Assembly: GCF_014117445.1 (NCBI RefSeq)
Contig: NZ_CP059851.1
Location: 186,001-250,000, forward strand
DNA: 64,000 bases
Direction: 5' to 3'
Origin: Sandaracinobacteroides saxicola
GTDB taxonomy: Bacteria > Pseudomonadota > Alphaproteobacteria > Sphingomonadales > Sphingomonadaceae
Part shown: in pieces, positions 42,095 through 53,703 of the stretch
How the letters are laid out: every line of letters begins with the position of its first letter
How positions within the stretch are numbered: the first letter of the stretch is position 1
Position numbers and translations under genes: made by a program
The notes under the pieces: generated by a model
Database searches by the model: none
What the model saw: only the letters and a program-made list of their open reading frames with translations
Told to the model about the DNA's origin: nothing

Positions 42095-43227
42095 GCGAAC
42101 CCCAGCGCGGTGAAGAACACGGCGAAAAAGGCATCGAGCACGATCACCATGAAGATGGACTGCACCACCGCGAGCGTGGTGCGCAGGCCGACGCTTTCGG
42201 CATTGCCGCTGACCTGCATGCCTTGGAAACAACCGGTCACGGCGATGATCGCGCCGAACACCGGCGCCTTCACCAGGCCGATCCAGAAGTCGCTGATCGG
42301 CACCACCTCCCGCAGCCGGGTGACGAAGGTGACCGGCGGGATGTCCAGGCTGACCCAGGCGAAAACGCCGCCGCCGGCGACCGCAAGCGTCGCCGCGTAA
42401 AAGGCCAGCAGGGGCATCATGATCACCATGGCGATGATGCGCGGCAACACCAGCACCTCCAGCGGATCGAGGCCGATGGTGCGCATGGCATCGATTTCCT
42501 CGTTCAGCTTCATGCTGCCGATCTGCGCGGCAAAGGCGCTGGCGCTGCGCCCTGCGACCATGATCGCCATCAGCAGCACGCCCAGCTCGCGATAGGTCGA
42601 ACGGCCGACGAGATTGATCACGAACACATCGGCGCCGAACTGCCGCAACTGCACCGCGCCCTGCTGGGCAAGCACGATGCCGACCAGGAAGCTCATCAGG
42701 CCGACGATGCCCAGGGCATTCACCCCGGCGGCCTCCATCTGATGGGTGATGGCGTTGAGGCGAACGCCGCGACCATGGCGGATCACGCGCCACAGCGCCG
42801 CCAGCACCGAGCCGAGGAAGGCCAGGCCCGACCCGATCGTGTGGCTGAAACTCGACAGATACTGCCCGAAATCGCCCAGCGCGCGGATCAGCACCGGCCT
42901 TGTGTCCGGCCGCACCCGGCATGGCATGTCGGCCGCGGCGACCGCCTCCAGCAGCCGCTGCGCCTGCTCGCTGGCATGGGTCAGGCGGATGTCGTCGCGG
43001 CTGCGCAGCAATTTGTGCAGCACCCATGCCCCGGTGGTATCGATCCGGGAAATGGCGGACAGGTCGATGGTGATCGGCCCGGGCGTCGTGTCCCGGATAT
43101 CGGCGAGGGCAGCGTCCAGCGTGGCGGCACGCGACACCGTCAGCCGCCCGGACAGCGCCAGCGTGGTGCCGCCATCGTCCTGGCGCCGTTCGATCTCGAC
43201 CTCGGTCATGGGCGGCAGGGTGGGCAT
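42091..43227 (-). CDS. MlaE-type permease with N-terminal STAS domain
   Basis: A 378-aa fusion. Residues about 5-95 form a STAS domain (LSGRLTVSRAATLDAALADI, IDLSAISRIDTTGAWVLHKL), which in the E. coli Mla system is the separate protein MlaB. The MlaE permease part follows, with HQMEAAGVNALGIVGLMSFLVG and GRSASAFAAQIGSMKLNEEIDAMRTIG (split). About five membrane helices. Start is uncertain: ATG 43227 or 43209; the frame is open further upstream but that sequence is unlike STAS proteins. First gene of the permease-ATPase-MCE-lipoprotein operon. Confidence 0.88.
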   Translation of the reverse strand: MPTLPPMTEVEIERRQDDGGTTLALSGRLTVSRAATLDAALADIRDTTPGPITIDLSAISRIDTTGAWVLHKLLRSRDDIRLTHASEQAQRLLEAVAAADMPCRVRPDTRPVLIRALGDFGQYLSSFSHTIGSGLAFLGSVLAALWRVIRHGRGVRLNAITHQMEAAGVNALGIVGLMSFLVGIVLAQQGAVQLRQFGADVFVINLVGRSTYRELGVLLMAIMVAGRSASAFAAQIGSMKLNEEIDAMRTIGLDPLEVLVLPRIIAMVIMMPLLAFYAATLAVAGGGVFAWVSLDIPPVTFVTRLREVVPISDFWIGLVKAPVFGAIIAVTGCFQGMQVSGNAESVGLRTTLAVVQSIFMVIVLDAFFAVFFTALGFA

Positions 43228-43297
43228 GGCGGCGCGTGCGGGCTCCTGGGGTGGCCACCGTCTTGCCCCGCGACGCCGACAGGTGCAAGTCAATGCA

Positions 43298-43804
43298 ATG
43301 ACGGTCAGAACATGGTTCCCGGCGATTGGTTCCCTGATGCTGGCGTGGCTGTTGCCACAAACAGCGGTCGCACAGACGTTCGATGGCGTGGTGGTGCGGG
43401 TGAAGGATGGCGACAGCCTGCTGGTGCAACGGCCGCTGGTCGGCCGGGTGAACGAGATCCGCATGGCGGGGATCGACGCGCCAGAACTGCACCAGCCCTG
43501 GGGACCGCAGGCGAAATCCGCGCTGCGCCGGCTGGTGCAGGGCCGGTCGGTGCGGGTGCAGGTGACCGACCGCGACCGCTATGGCCGCCTGGTGTCGCGC
43601 GTCTATGTCGGCCAGACCTATGTCAACGCGGCGATGGCGGCGGGCGGCAATGCCTGGGCCTACAGCCGCTATCTGCCGGATGCGGTGATCGCGCGGGCGG
43701 CGACACGGGCGAAGGCGCAGCGGCTCGGCCTGTGGTCGCTGCCGGCGCCCGACCGGCTGCCGCCGCCGGCGTGGCGCGAAAACCACCCGCGACGCCTGGA
43801 CTGA
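43298..43804 (+). CDS. Exported thermonuclease-family protein
   Basis: A 168-aa staphylococcal-nuclease-fold protein with signal peptide (IGSLMLAWLLPQTAVAQ). Active-site pattern: VVRVKDGDSLLV (Asp), IRMAGIDAPELHQP (Arg, Asp, Glu) and RDRYGRLVSRVYV (second Arg). It would cut DNA or RNA outside the cytoplasm. It ends right where the next gene starts, so it belongs to a four-gene unit with the nucleotidyltransferase, HAD and VOC genes. The frame is open far upstream, but 43298 gives the signal peptide at the right place. Confidence 0.82.
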   Translation: MTVRTWFPAIGSLMLAWLLPQTAVAQTFDGVVVRVKDGDSLLVQRPLVGRVNEIRMAGIDAPELHQPWGPQAKSALRRLVQGRSVRVQVTDRDRYGRLVSRVYVGQTYVNAAMAAGGNAWAYSRYLPDAVIARAATRAKAQRLGLWSLPAPDRLPPPAWRENHPRRLD

Positions 43805-44560
43805 ATGACCGGCGGAACGGCCGTGCTGCTGGCGGGTGCCCGCCCTGGCGTCGACCCGCTGGCGCGGGCGGCGGGCGTCCGGCTGAAGGCGATGATTCCG
43901 GTGGCCGGCGTGCCGATGGTGCGGCGCGTCGCCTTGACGCTGCACCAGGCCGGGTTCGGGCGCATCCTGTTGCTGGCCCAAAGCCCCGACGAGGTGATGC
44001 CGTTGCTGGCCGGCGTGCCGGGCATGGTGCCGCGCGCCAGTGGCGCCGGCATCGCGGCAAGCATCGCATCGCTGCTCGATGAGGAGGCCGTGGCCATGCC
44101 GCTGCTGGTGACAACCGCCGACCATGCCCTGCTGACGCCGGCGATGGTCATGGATTTCCGCCGGTCGGCCGCGGGGGCCGACGCGGCGGCCGGCGTGGTG
44201 GCGGAGGCGACCGTGACGGCGGCTTTTCCCGGCACGCGCCGCACTTGGCTGCGCTTTGCCGAAGGCGGCTACAGCGGCGCCAACCTGTTCTGGCTGGGCA
44301 GCCGGGCGGCGCTGCCGGCGGTCCGGCTGTGGGCCGGGGTGGAGCAGGACCGCAAGCGCGGCTTTGCGCTACTCTGGCAGCTCGGGCCGGCGCTGGCGCT
44401 GGGCGCGGCGCTGCGGCTGCTGACGCTGGAGGGCGCCGTGCGGCGGCTTGGTGCGCGCCTGGGATTGACGTTGCGCGCGGTGGTGCTTGACCATGCCGGG
44501 GCCGCGGTGGATGTGGACAGCGTGGCCGACCTTGCCCTTGCCGAAGCCCGCCTGTCGTGA
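43805..44560 (+). CDS. MobA-like nucleotidyltransferase family protein
   Basis: A 251-aa NTP transferase fold. The N-terminal VLLAGARPGVDPLARAAGVRLKAMIPVAG (split) replaces the usual GxGxR loop with a longer version, followed by the Lys-Ala-Met-Ile-Pro that normally contacts the sugar or alcohol phosphate. TTADHALLTP near residue 100 holds the metal-binding Asp. It would join NTP to a phosphorylated alcohol or sugar; substrate unknown. The following HAD-phosphatase gene overlaps it by four bases (GTGA), which suggests a shared pathway. Confidence 0.8.
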   Translation: MTGGTAVLLAGARPGVDPLARAAGVRLKAMIPVAGVPMVRRVALTLHQAGFGRILLLAQSPDEVMPLLAGVPGMVPRASGAGIAASIASLLDEEAVAMPLLVTTADHALLTPAMVMDFRRSAAGADAAAGVVAEATVTAAFPGTRRTWLRFAEGGYSGANLFWLGSRAALPAVRLWAGVEQDRKRGFALLWQLGPALALGAALRLLTLEGAVRRLGARLGLTLRAVVLDHAGAAVDVDSVADLALAEARLS

Positions 44561-45222
44561 AGCTGGCGATCTATGACATGGACCGCACCATCACGCGCGG
44601 GCCGACCTGGACACCCTGGCTGCTGTTCTGGCTGCGGCATGAGGCGCCCTGGCGGGCGTTGCTGCTGCCGCTGCTGCTGCTGGCGCTGCTTGGCTATGCC
44701 CTGCGGCTGTTCGACCGCGGCATGCTGAAGTCGGCGATGCAGCGGCTGGTCATGGGGTCGCGCGTGGCCCGCGACCGGGTGAGCCGCGCGGCGGCGCGCC
44801 ATGCCGACGCGGTGCAGGCCGGCAATGTGCGTGCCGGCGCGCTGGCGCGCATCGCGGCGGATCGGGCCGAGGGTTTTCGCATCCTGTTGGCAACCGCCTC
44901 CTGCCATTTCTATGTCGATGGGCTTGCGGCGGCATGGGGCATCGAGGATGTGGTGGCGACGCGCAACCGCTGGGAGGGCGACATGCTGCTGCCGGCGCTC
45001 GACGGGCCGAACTGCTATGCCGAGGCCAAGGCCGCGCTGGTGCGGCGATGGCTGGCGGACCAGGGCATCGACCTTGGCGCGTGCGAGGTGCGCGCCTACA
45101 GCGACCATATCAGCGACCTGCCGCTGTTCGCGCTGGCGGACGAGGCGGTCGCAGCCAACCCCAGCCGGGCGCTGCGCGATCATGCGCAGGCCGCCGGCTG
45201 GCGCATCGAGGACTGGCCATGA
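44557..45222 (+). CDS. HAD-IB family phosphatase
   Basis: A 221-aa HAD hydrolase with motif I IYDMDRTITRGPTW (DxDxT) at residue 7, motif II LLATASCHFY, and motif III/IV YSDHISDLPLFALAD. A hydrophobic cap region (LLLPLLLLALLGYALRLF) at residues about 35-52 suggests membrane association, as in phospholipid-phosphate phosphatases. GTG start overlapping the nucleotidyltransferase stop. It could remove phosphate from a lipid or headgroup intermediate; the substrate is inferred only. Confidence 0.85.
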   Translation: MKLAIYDMDRTITRGPTWTPWLLFWLRHEAPWRALLLPLLLLALLGYALRLFDRGMLKSAMQRLVMGSRVARDRVSRAAARHADAVQAGNVRAGALARIAADRAEGFRILLATASCHFYVDGLAAAWGIEDVVATRNRWEGDMLLPALDGPNCYAEAKAALVRRWLADQGIDLGACEVRAYSDHISDLPLFALADEAVAANPSRALRDHAQAAGWRIEDWP

Positions 45223-46253
45223 TCCGCCTGCTTGCCCTGTTGCTGACCGCCGCGCCGCTGCTGGCCGCGACCCCACCCGACCCGCTGGCGCCGAAAAGCA
45301 GCGCCGCCGACGCGCTGACCAGCCCCTTGGCGGCGGTGACCCATCTGACCGGCGATCCGGCGAGCGCGGCGCGCTTCTATGGCACGGCGATGGGCATGAA
45401 CCGGCTGGATTTCCGCATGGATGCCGGCTTTGCCCGCGCCATGGGCCTGCGCGGGCGGCCGCTGGTGATGCGCTTCACCCGGCCGGTCGATGGCGTGGCG
45501 GTGGATGTGGTGGCGGTGGACAGCGACGGGCCGAACGCACGGCCGGCCTGGCAGGCGCGGCTGCCCGGCGTGCTGGGGCTGGGCTTTCCCAGCGCCGGCA
45601 ACGAGGCACTGGATGCCCGCGTGCGGGCAACCGGGTTCGCCTCCAACGCCGGGCTGACCAGCATCACGCTGCCGTGCGGGGAAGGATGCAGCTATCGCGT
45701 GGGCGAGGTGCATTACCGGGCGCCCGACGGCGTGCTGGCACTGGGCATCGACCGGGGCAGCATGAAGCCGGTGGGGGTGATCGATGTGGACGCCGGTGTC
45801 GGCGGCCCCGCCTATGCCAGCATCGTGGTGAGCGACGCGGGACAGGCGAAGCGGCTGCTGGGCGAGGTGCTGGGGTTCGAGCTGCGACGGGAGACGGAGC
45901 TTGAGACCAGCGGGCCGAGCGGCGGGCTGGGGCTGCCCAGGGGCACGCGCTTCGCCTTCCAGCAATGGTATGCGCCGGGCGCGGTCAGCGGCTATGTCAT
46001 CGTCATGGCCTATCGCGGCGGGGGCGGCCTGCCGGGAGTGGCAAAACTCGGGCCGCCGACGCGCGGCATCGCCTTGCTGAGCGTGGCGACGCGCGACCTG
46101 GACGCGATCGCCGCGCGGGCGACGGCGGCAGGCATGCGCACGGAAGCGAAGGCCTACGCCAAGCCGGCGATCGGCCCGGTCAGGGCGCTGTGGTTGCGCA
46201 CCGCGGACGGTTTTCCCATCGAAGTCTATCGGGCCGATCCGGAAGCCGACTGA
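45219..46253 (+). CDS. Exported VOC (glyoxalase-like) protein
   Basis: A 344-aa protein with signal peptide (LLALLLTAAPLLAA). Two or more beta-alpha-beta modules of the vicinal-oxygen-chelate type: VTHLTGDPASAARFYGTAMGM near residue 40, ASIVVSDAGQAKRLLGEVLGFEL near residue 200, and SVATRDLDAIAARATAAGM near residue 290. Metal-site residues are not clear, so binding rather than catalysis is possible. ATG overlaps the HAD stop (ATGA). Last gene of the unit; its stop is 16 bp from the parS-like site. Confidence 0.8.
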   Translation: MIRLLALLLTAAPLLAATPPDPLAPKSSAADALTSPLAAVTHLTGDPASAARFYGTAMGMNRLDFRMDAGFARAMGLRGRPLVMRFTRPVDGVAVDVVAVDSDGPNARPAWQARLPGVLGLGFPSAGNEALDARVRATGFASNAGLTSITLPCGEGCSYRVGEVHYRAPDGVLALGIDRGSMKPVGVIDVDAGVGGPAYASIVVSDAGQAKRLLGEVLGFELRRETELETSGPSGGLGLPRGTRFAFQQWYAPGAVSGYVIVMAYRGGGGLPGVAKLGPPTRGIALLSVATRDLDAIAARATAAGMRTEAKAYAKPAIGPVRALWLRTADGFPIEVYRADPEAD

Positions 46254-46269
46254 GAAAATAACCAATCAG

Positions 46270-46283
46270 GTTCCACGTGGAAC
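46270..46283. other. parS-like ParB-binding palindrome
   Basis: A perfect 14-bp palindrome GTTCCACGTGGAAC, matching the bacterial centromere consensus GTTNCACGTGNAAC. It lies in the 36-bp gap between the convergent VOC and msrQ genes. Real parS sites cluster near the replication origin and bind ParB for chromosome segregation. I noticed no other full copy in the window. It lies about 3 kb right of the strand-composition switch. Confidence 0.75.
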
Positions 46284-46289
46284 ATGTTC

Positions 46290-46913
46290 CTACAGGGCGC
46301 GGCGTCGCGGCTGTAGGAATTTCACGCGCGACAGCAGCAGCAGGACGAGGATGGCGGCGTAGATCCAGGGTTCCCACTGGAAGCCCTTGACCCGCAGGAT
46401 GAAATGCACCGCGACCGCGATACCGGCGAGATAGACGGCGCGGTGCAGCGCCTGCCAGGGGCGGCCGCCCAGGCGTTTGATGGCGGCCCGCGTGCTGGTG
46501 GCGGCGAGCGGCAGCAGCGCGAGGAAGCCGACCATGCCGAGCAGGATGAAGGGCCGTTTGGCGATGTCGGCGGCGAGCGCGCCGAAGGCCAGTTGCAGGT
46601 CCAAGAGCCAGTAGAGCAGGAAATGCACCAGCGCATAGGCGAAGGCCCAAAGGCCCAGCATCCGGCGGTAAAGAAGCGGCTGCCGCCAGCCGAGCCATAC
46701 CCGCGCCGGCGTGGCGGCAAGCGACAGCAGCAGCAGCCGGAACGCCCAGAGGCCGGTGAAATTCTGGCTGAAGGCGACGGGTTCCGCACTGAGGGCCAGC
46801 GACGTTTGATCGATGAACAGCAAATTCACCCATGAAACCGCCAGCCACAGCAGCGGCAGCGCGGCGAGCAGGTGGAGGGCGGGACGTGTCAGCTTCGTGG
46901 CGGTCAGAACCAT
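46290..46913 (-). CDS. msrQ: Heme-binding membrane subunit of the methionine sulfoxide reductase MsrPQ
   Basis: A 207-aa membrane protein with about six helices and the conserved heme-ligand His region ([31 protein letters not shown]). It passes electrons from the quinone pool or a flavin reductase to periplasmic MsrP. The start at 46913 lies inside the end of msrP (10-bp overlap); the longer frame to 47168 is msrP sequence. It ends beside the parS-like site. Confidence 0.92.
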   Translation of the reverse strand: MVLTATKLTRPALHLLAALPLLWLAVSWVNLLFIDQTSLALSAEPVAFSQNFTGLWAFRLLLLSLAATPARVWLGWRQPLLYRRMLGLWAFAYALVHFLLYWLLDLQLAFGALAADIAKRPFILLGMVGFLALLPLAATSTRAAIKRLGGRPWQALHRAVYLAGIAVAVHFILRVKGFQWEPWIYAAILVLLLLSRVKFLQPRRRAL

Positions 46914-47845
46914 TTTCTGAGGTCCAGCCCCTTGTACAGGCCGGCGACCTGGGCGGCATAGCCGTTGAAGGGCAGGGTGTCGCGGCGCAGGAACTCGCCG
47001 ATGCGGCGCTCCTTCGCCTGGCTCCAGCGCGGATGGTCGACGGCCGGGTTCACATTGCTGAAGAAACCATATTCGTTCGGCGCGCTCTCGTTCCAGCTGG
47101 TCTTCGGCTGGCGTTCGACGAGATCGATGGCGACGATGCTCTTGATCGACTTGAAGCCATATTTCCATGGCACCACCAGCCGCAGCGGCGCGCCATTCTG
47201 GTTGGGCAGGCGGCGGCCATAGAGGCCGACGGCCAGGAAAGCCAGCGGATGCATCGCCTCGTCGATGCGAAGCCCCTCCCGATAGGGCCAGTTCAGCACC
47301 GGGGAACGGAGCCCGGGCATCTGTTTCGGATCGTTGAGCGTGCGAAAGGCGACGAACCTGCCGTTCCCCGTCGGCTCGGCGGCTTTCAGCAGGGTGGAGA
47401 GCGGGATGCCGATCCAGGGGATGACCATCGACCAGCCCTCGACACAGCGCAGGCGATAGAGGCGTTCCTCGAGCGCGCTGCTGGTGATGAGCCTGTCGAC
47501 GTCGAGCGTCTGCGGCTTGGCCACGGCGCCACCGATGGCGAGGCTCCAGGGCGAGGGCCGGAGCGTGCCGGCGTTGCGCGCGGGGTCGCCCTTGTCGAGA
47601 CCGAACTCGTAGAAGTTGTTGTAGCTGGCAACCGCGGCGAGCGGCGTCGGGGTCTCGTCGAGCGACACCGTGCGGCGGGCCTTCAGCGCGGTGAGCTTGC
47701 CGACGTCGGTGCCAGCGGCGGCGGCCGCGGGCAGCAGGCCGGTGGCGGCCATGCCGGCGAGAATGTGGCGGCGGTTGAGGTAGAGGCTTTCGTCGGTCGC
47801 CTCGCGTTCGGGCAGGAACCAGTCGGGCTTGCGGTGGATGGGCAT
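46904..47845 (-). CDS. msrP: Periplasmic methionine sulfoxide reductase, molybdopterin subunit
   Basis: A 313-aa molybdopterin enzyme that repairs oxidised methionine in envelope proteins. The N-terminus has a twin-arginine signal ([15 protein letters not shown]). The Mo-ligand Cys is in [15 protein letters not shown] near residue 145, and [18 protein letters not shown] near residue 225 is typical. Followed by msrQ with a 10-bp overlap. GAGACTC upstream of the ATG is a modest ribosome site. Confidence 0.93.
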   Translation of the reverse strand: MPIHRKPDWFLPEREATDESLYLNRRHILAGMAATGLLPAAAAAGTDVGKLTALKARRTVSLDETPTPLAAVASYNNFYEFGLDKGDPARNAGTLRPSPWSLAIGGAVAKPQTLDVDRLITSSALEERLYRLRCVEGWSMVIPWIGIPLSTLLKAAEPTGNGRFVAFRTLNDPKQMPGLRSPVLNWPYREGLRIDEAMHPLAFLAVGLYGRRLPNQNGAPLRLVVPWKYGFKSIKSIVAIDLVERQPKTSWNESAPNEYGFFSNVNPAVDHPRWSQAKERRIGEFLRRDTLPFNGYAAQVAGLYKGLDLRKWF

Positions 47846-47927
47846 CAGGAGTCTCCGTTCGGCTCCTGCTTATACGCAGAGGCTGAACAAAGGATGATGC
47901 CTAAATCGCACGGGCCGACGACGACGC

Positions 47928-51060
<3,133 letters not shown>

Positions 51061-51119
51061 GGGCGGGGACTTGCCCGAGCGCGGCAAAATCGGCAAGGCG
51101 CGGGCAGGGAGAGTTTGCA

Positions 51120-53069
51120 ATGATGAAACATGGTTTGCTGATCGCGGTGGCCTTGATGCTGGTGACGCCGGTGGCGGCGCAACCCGCCGATGTGATCCCG
51201 GCGCCGGCGGCGCTGGTGACCGATGGCATGCCGCCGGTGCCGGTGGCGCTGCGGGCCGCGACGCAGCCCTATATGGAGTTTCGCACGGCGGGGTTCGTCG
51301 GCTGGAATCCGGCGGGGCCGGGGATTTTGATCGCGACGCGGTTCGGCAACACCAACCAGTTGCACAGCGTGGCCATGCCCGGCGGCGCGCGGACGCAGAT
51401 CAGTTTCGAGCCGGAGCCGGTGGCGAATGGCGGTTATGCGCCGGGTAAGGGCGATGTGCTGCTGGTGAGCAAGGACATCGGCGGCAACGAGAATTTCCAG
51501 CTCTATACGCTGAAGGAGGGCCGGCTGGCGCTGCTGACGGACGGCAGGAGCCGGCATACCGGCGCGCTGTGGAGCCGGGACGGCACGCGGGTGGCCTATG
51601 CGTCGAACGCGCGCAACGGCCGGGACAGCGACCTGTATGTGATGGACCCGCGCGATCCGAAGAGCGCCACCATGATCCTGCCGCGCGAGGGCGGTGGCTG
51701 GGCGGCGCTGGATTGGTCGCCGGACGGCAAGCGCCTGCTGATCGCGCGCTATGTCAGCGTGCAGCAGTCCGAGCTGCACCTTTATGATGTCGCCACCAAA
51801 TCCGTGCGGCGCATCGACAATCCGAAGACGCCGGCAAGCTATGGCGGGGCGAAGTTCGCGGCGGATGGCACGCTGTTCGTGACCAGCGACCTGGGCAGCG
51901 AGTTCCAGCAGCTGGGGACGCTGGACCCGGCGAGCGGGCGTTTCGTGCCGCACGGCAAGCCCGCGGCCTGGGATGTCGAGGCGTTCGACCTGTCCCCCGA
52001 TGGGCGGTTCATCGCGGTGGTGACCAACGAGGACGGCGCCTCGAAACTGCGGCTGCTGGATGCGGTGACGGCGAACGTGATGCTGGAGCCGAAGCTGCCG
52101 ACGGGCGTGATCGGCGGACTGGAAATCGCGCAGGCGGGGCCGAACGCCGGCAAGGTGGGGTTCACGCTGTCGAGCGCGACGTCGCCGGCGGATGCGTACA
52201 GCGTCGATCCGGCGAGCGGTGCGGTGACGCGCTGGACGATGAGCGAGACCGGCGGGCTGGACCCGGCGAAGAACCGCGAGCCGGAGCTGGTGCGGGTGAA
52301 GAGCTTCGACGGGCTGATGGTGAGCGGCTTCCTGTACCGGCCCGATCCGGCAAAGTTTCCAGGGCGGCGCCCGCTGATCGTGAGCATCCATGGCGGGCCG
52401 GAGGCGCAGACGCGGCCGGGTTTCCAGGGGCGGAACAATTACCTGCTGAACGAGATGGGAGTGGCGATCTTCTATCCCAATGTCCGCGGCTCGACCGGCT
52501 ATGGCAAGCGCTTCGTCAGCCTGGATAACGGGCCGTTCCTGCGCGAGAACAGCGTGAAGGATGTGAATGCGCTGGTCGGTGCGCTGGCGAAGGACGGCGG
52601 GCTGGATGCGACGCGGTTCGCGGTGACCGGTGGCAGCTATGGCGGTTACATGACCTATGGCAGCCTGACGCTGTTTCCGCAGCTGTGGCGGGCGGGGATC
52701 GGCATCGTCGGCATCAGCGATTTCGTGACCTTCCTGAAGAATACCGCGGAATATCGCCGCGACCTTCGGCGGGTGGAATATGGTGACGAGCGGGACCCGA
52801 AGCAGCGCGCGAAGCTGAAGGAGATCTCGCCGCTGGGGCGTGCCGAGACGATCAGGGTGCCGTTGATGGTGGTGACCGGGGGCAACGACCCGCGGGTGCC
52901 GGCGAGCGAGGCGGACCAGATCGTGGCGGCGGTGCGCAAGAATGGCGGGCAGGCCTGGCACCTGCTGGCGCGGAACGAGGGGCATGGCTTCGCCAAGAAG
53001 GAAAACCAGGATTACCAGTTCTGGAGCAGCGTGCAGTTCTGGCAGCGTTACCTGCTGGACGCGAAGTAG
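51120..53069 (+). CDS. Exported S9-family prolyl oligopeptidase
   Basis: A 649-aa serine peptidase with signal peptide (LLIAVALMLVTPVAAQ). An N-terminal beta-propeller (repeats such as WSRDGTRVAYASNARNGRDSDL, split, and DLSPDGRFIAVVTNED) covers residues about 40-390. The alpha/beta-hydrolase domain has Ser in VTGGSYGGYMTYG (about 505), Asp in VTGGNDPRVP (about 589) and His in NEGHGFAKKEN (about 621). It would cut short peptides in the periplasm. GGGAGAG precedes the start, and a second ATG follows immediately. Confidence 0.9.
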   Translation: MMKHGLLIAVALMLVTPVAAQPADVIPAPAALVTDGMPPVPVALRAATQPYMEFRTAGFVGWNPAGPGILIATRFGNTNQLHSVAMPGGARTQISFEPEPVANGGYAPGKGDVLLVSKDIGGNENFQLYTLKEGRLALLTDGRSRHTGALWSRDGTRVAYASNARNGRDSDLYVMDPRDPKSATMILPREGGGWAALDWSPDGKRLLIARYVSVQQSELHLYDVATKSVRRIDNPKTPASYGGAKFAADGTLFVTSDLGSEFQQLGTLDPASGRFVPHGKPAAWDVEAFDLSPDGRFIAVVTNEDGASKLRLLDAVTANVMLEPKLPTGVIGGLEIAQAGPNAGKVGFTLSSATSPADAYSVDPASGAVTRWTMSETGGLDPAKNREPELVRVKSFDGLMVSGFLYRPDPAKFPGRRPLIVSIHGGPEAQTRPGFQGRNNYLLNEMGVAIFYPNVRGSTGYGKRFVSLDNGPFLRENSVKDVNALVGALAKDGGLDATRFAVTGGSYGGYMTYGSLTLFPQLWRAGIGIVGISDFVTFLKNTAEYRRDLRRVEYGDERDPKQRAKLKEISPLGRAETIRVPLMVVTGGNDPRVPASEADQIVAAVRKNGGQAWHLLARNEGHGFAKKENQDYQFWSSVQFWQRYLLDAK

Positions 53070-53101
53070 GAACCGGCGGCGGCGACGGTCGTTTGCCGCC
53101 C

Positions 53102-53422
53102 ATGAGCGACAGGGTGCCGACGGCGACGATGGCCGCCAATGCCGAAAAGGGCCTGAAGCTGCGCGAGCGGTTCGGGCGTGGTGGCACGGCGGTGGGCGTG
53201 CGGCGGGCGCGGCAGCTGGCGGCGCGCGAGGCGCTGGGCGAGGCCGACATCAAGGCGATGCACAGCTATTTCGCGCGGCATGCGGTGGACAAGAAGGCGA
53301 AGGCCAAGCGCTGGGGCGACGAGAGCGACCCGAGCGCGGGCTATATCGCCTGGCTGCTGTGGGGCGGGGACGAGGGGGCGGCCTGGGCGCGGGCGCGGCA
53401 TGATGAACTGAAGGACGGATGA
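53102..53422 (+). CDS. Hypothetical protein, phage-like helical family
   Basis: A 106-aa basic, helical protein. The pattern AEKGLKLRERFGRGGTAVGV, then MHSYFARHAVDKKAKAKRWGD and PSAGYIAWLLWGGDEG, resembles small proteins often seen in phage-derived regions. I know no assigned function. The ATG at 53102 is preferred over a TTG three codons earlier. Its stop overlaps the start of the DUF2945 gene (ATGA), so the two are co-translated. Confidence 0.65.
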   Translation: MSDRVPTATMAANAEKGLKLRERFGRGGTAVGVRRARQLAAREALGEADIKAMHSYFARHAVDKKAKAKRWGDESDPSAGYIAWLLWGGDEGAAWARARHDELKDG

Positions 53423-53637
53423 TAGCGACACTGCGGGTCGGGGCGAAGGTGAGCTGGCATTATGGTTCGGGCACGGCGCATGGGCGGGTGGTGGACATCT
53501 TCGAGCGGCGGGTGCAGCGGACGCTGAAGGGCGCGAAGGTCACGCGCAACGGCTCGGCGAAGAACCCCGCGGTGCTGGTGGAGACGGAGGGCGGCGACCG
53601 GGCGCTGAAACTGCGGTCGGAGCTGTCGGTCGGTTGA
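53419..53637 (+). CDS. DUF2945 (hypervirulence-associated TUDOR-like) protein
   Basis: A 72-aa protein matching the DUF2945/HVA1 family: LRVGAKVSWHYGSGTAHGRVVDIF at the start, RNGSAKNPAVLVETEGG, then ALKLRSELS. The fold is a small TUDOR-like barrel; the cellular role is not established. It overlaps the preceding 106-aa gene by four bases. The family name comes from fungi and implies no virulence here. Confidence 0.8.
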   Translation: MIATLRVGAKVSWHYGSGTAHGRVVDIFERRVQRTLKGAKVTRNGSAKNPAVLVETEGGDRALKLRSELSVG

Positions 53638-53703
53638 CGCTGCACGCTGGCGCGTTGCGTCCGCGCCGGTTAACATTTCCGCCGAATCAAGGCGGAGGCG
53701 ATC

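Noticed and set aside
42223-44082. 619-codon plus-strand frame across the MlaE-like gene and into the nucleotidyltransferase
   Set aside because: It overlaps three genes with clear family motifs in other frames and shows no domain of its own.
46290-47168. Longer start for msrQ at 47168
   Set aside because: The extra 85 codons are an alternative frame of msrP; the ATG at 46913 gives the normal membrane-protein N-terminus.
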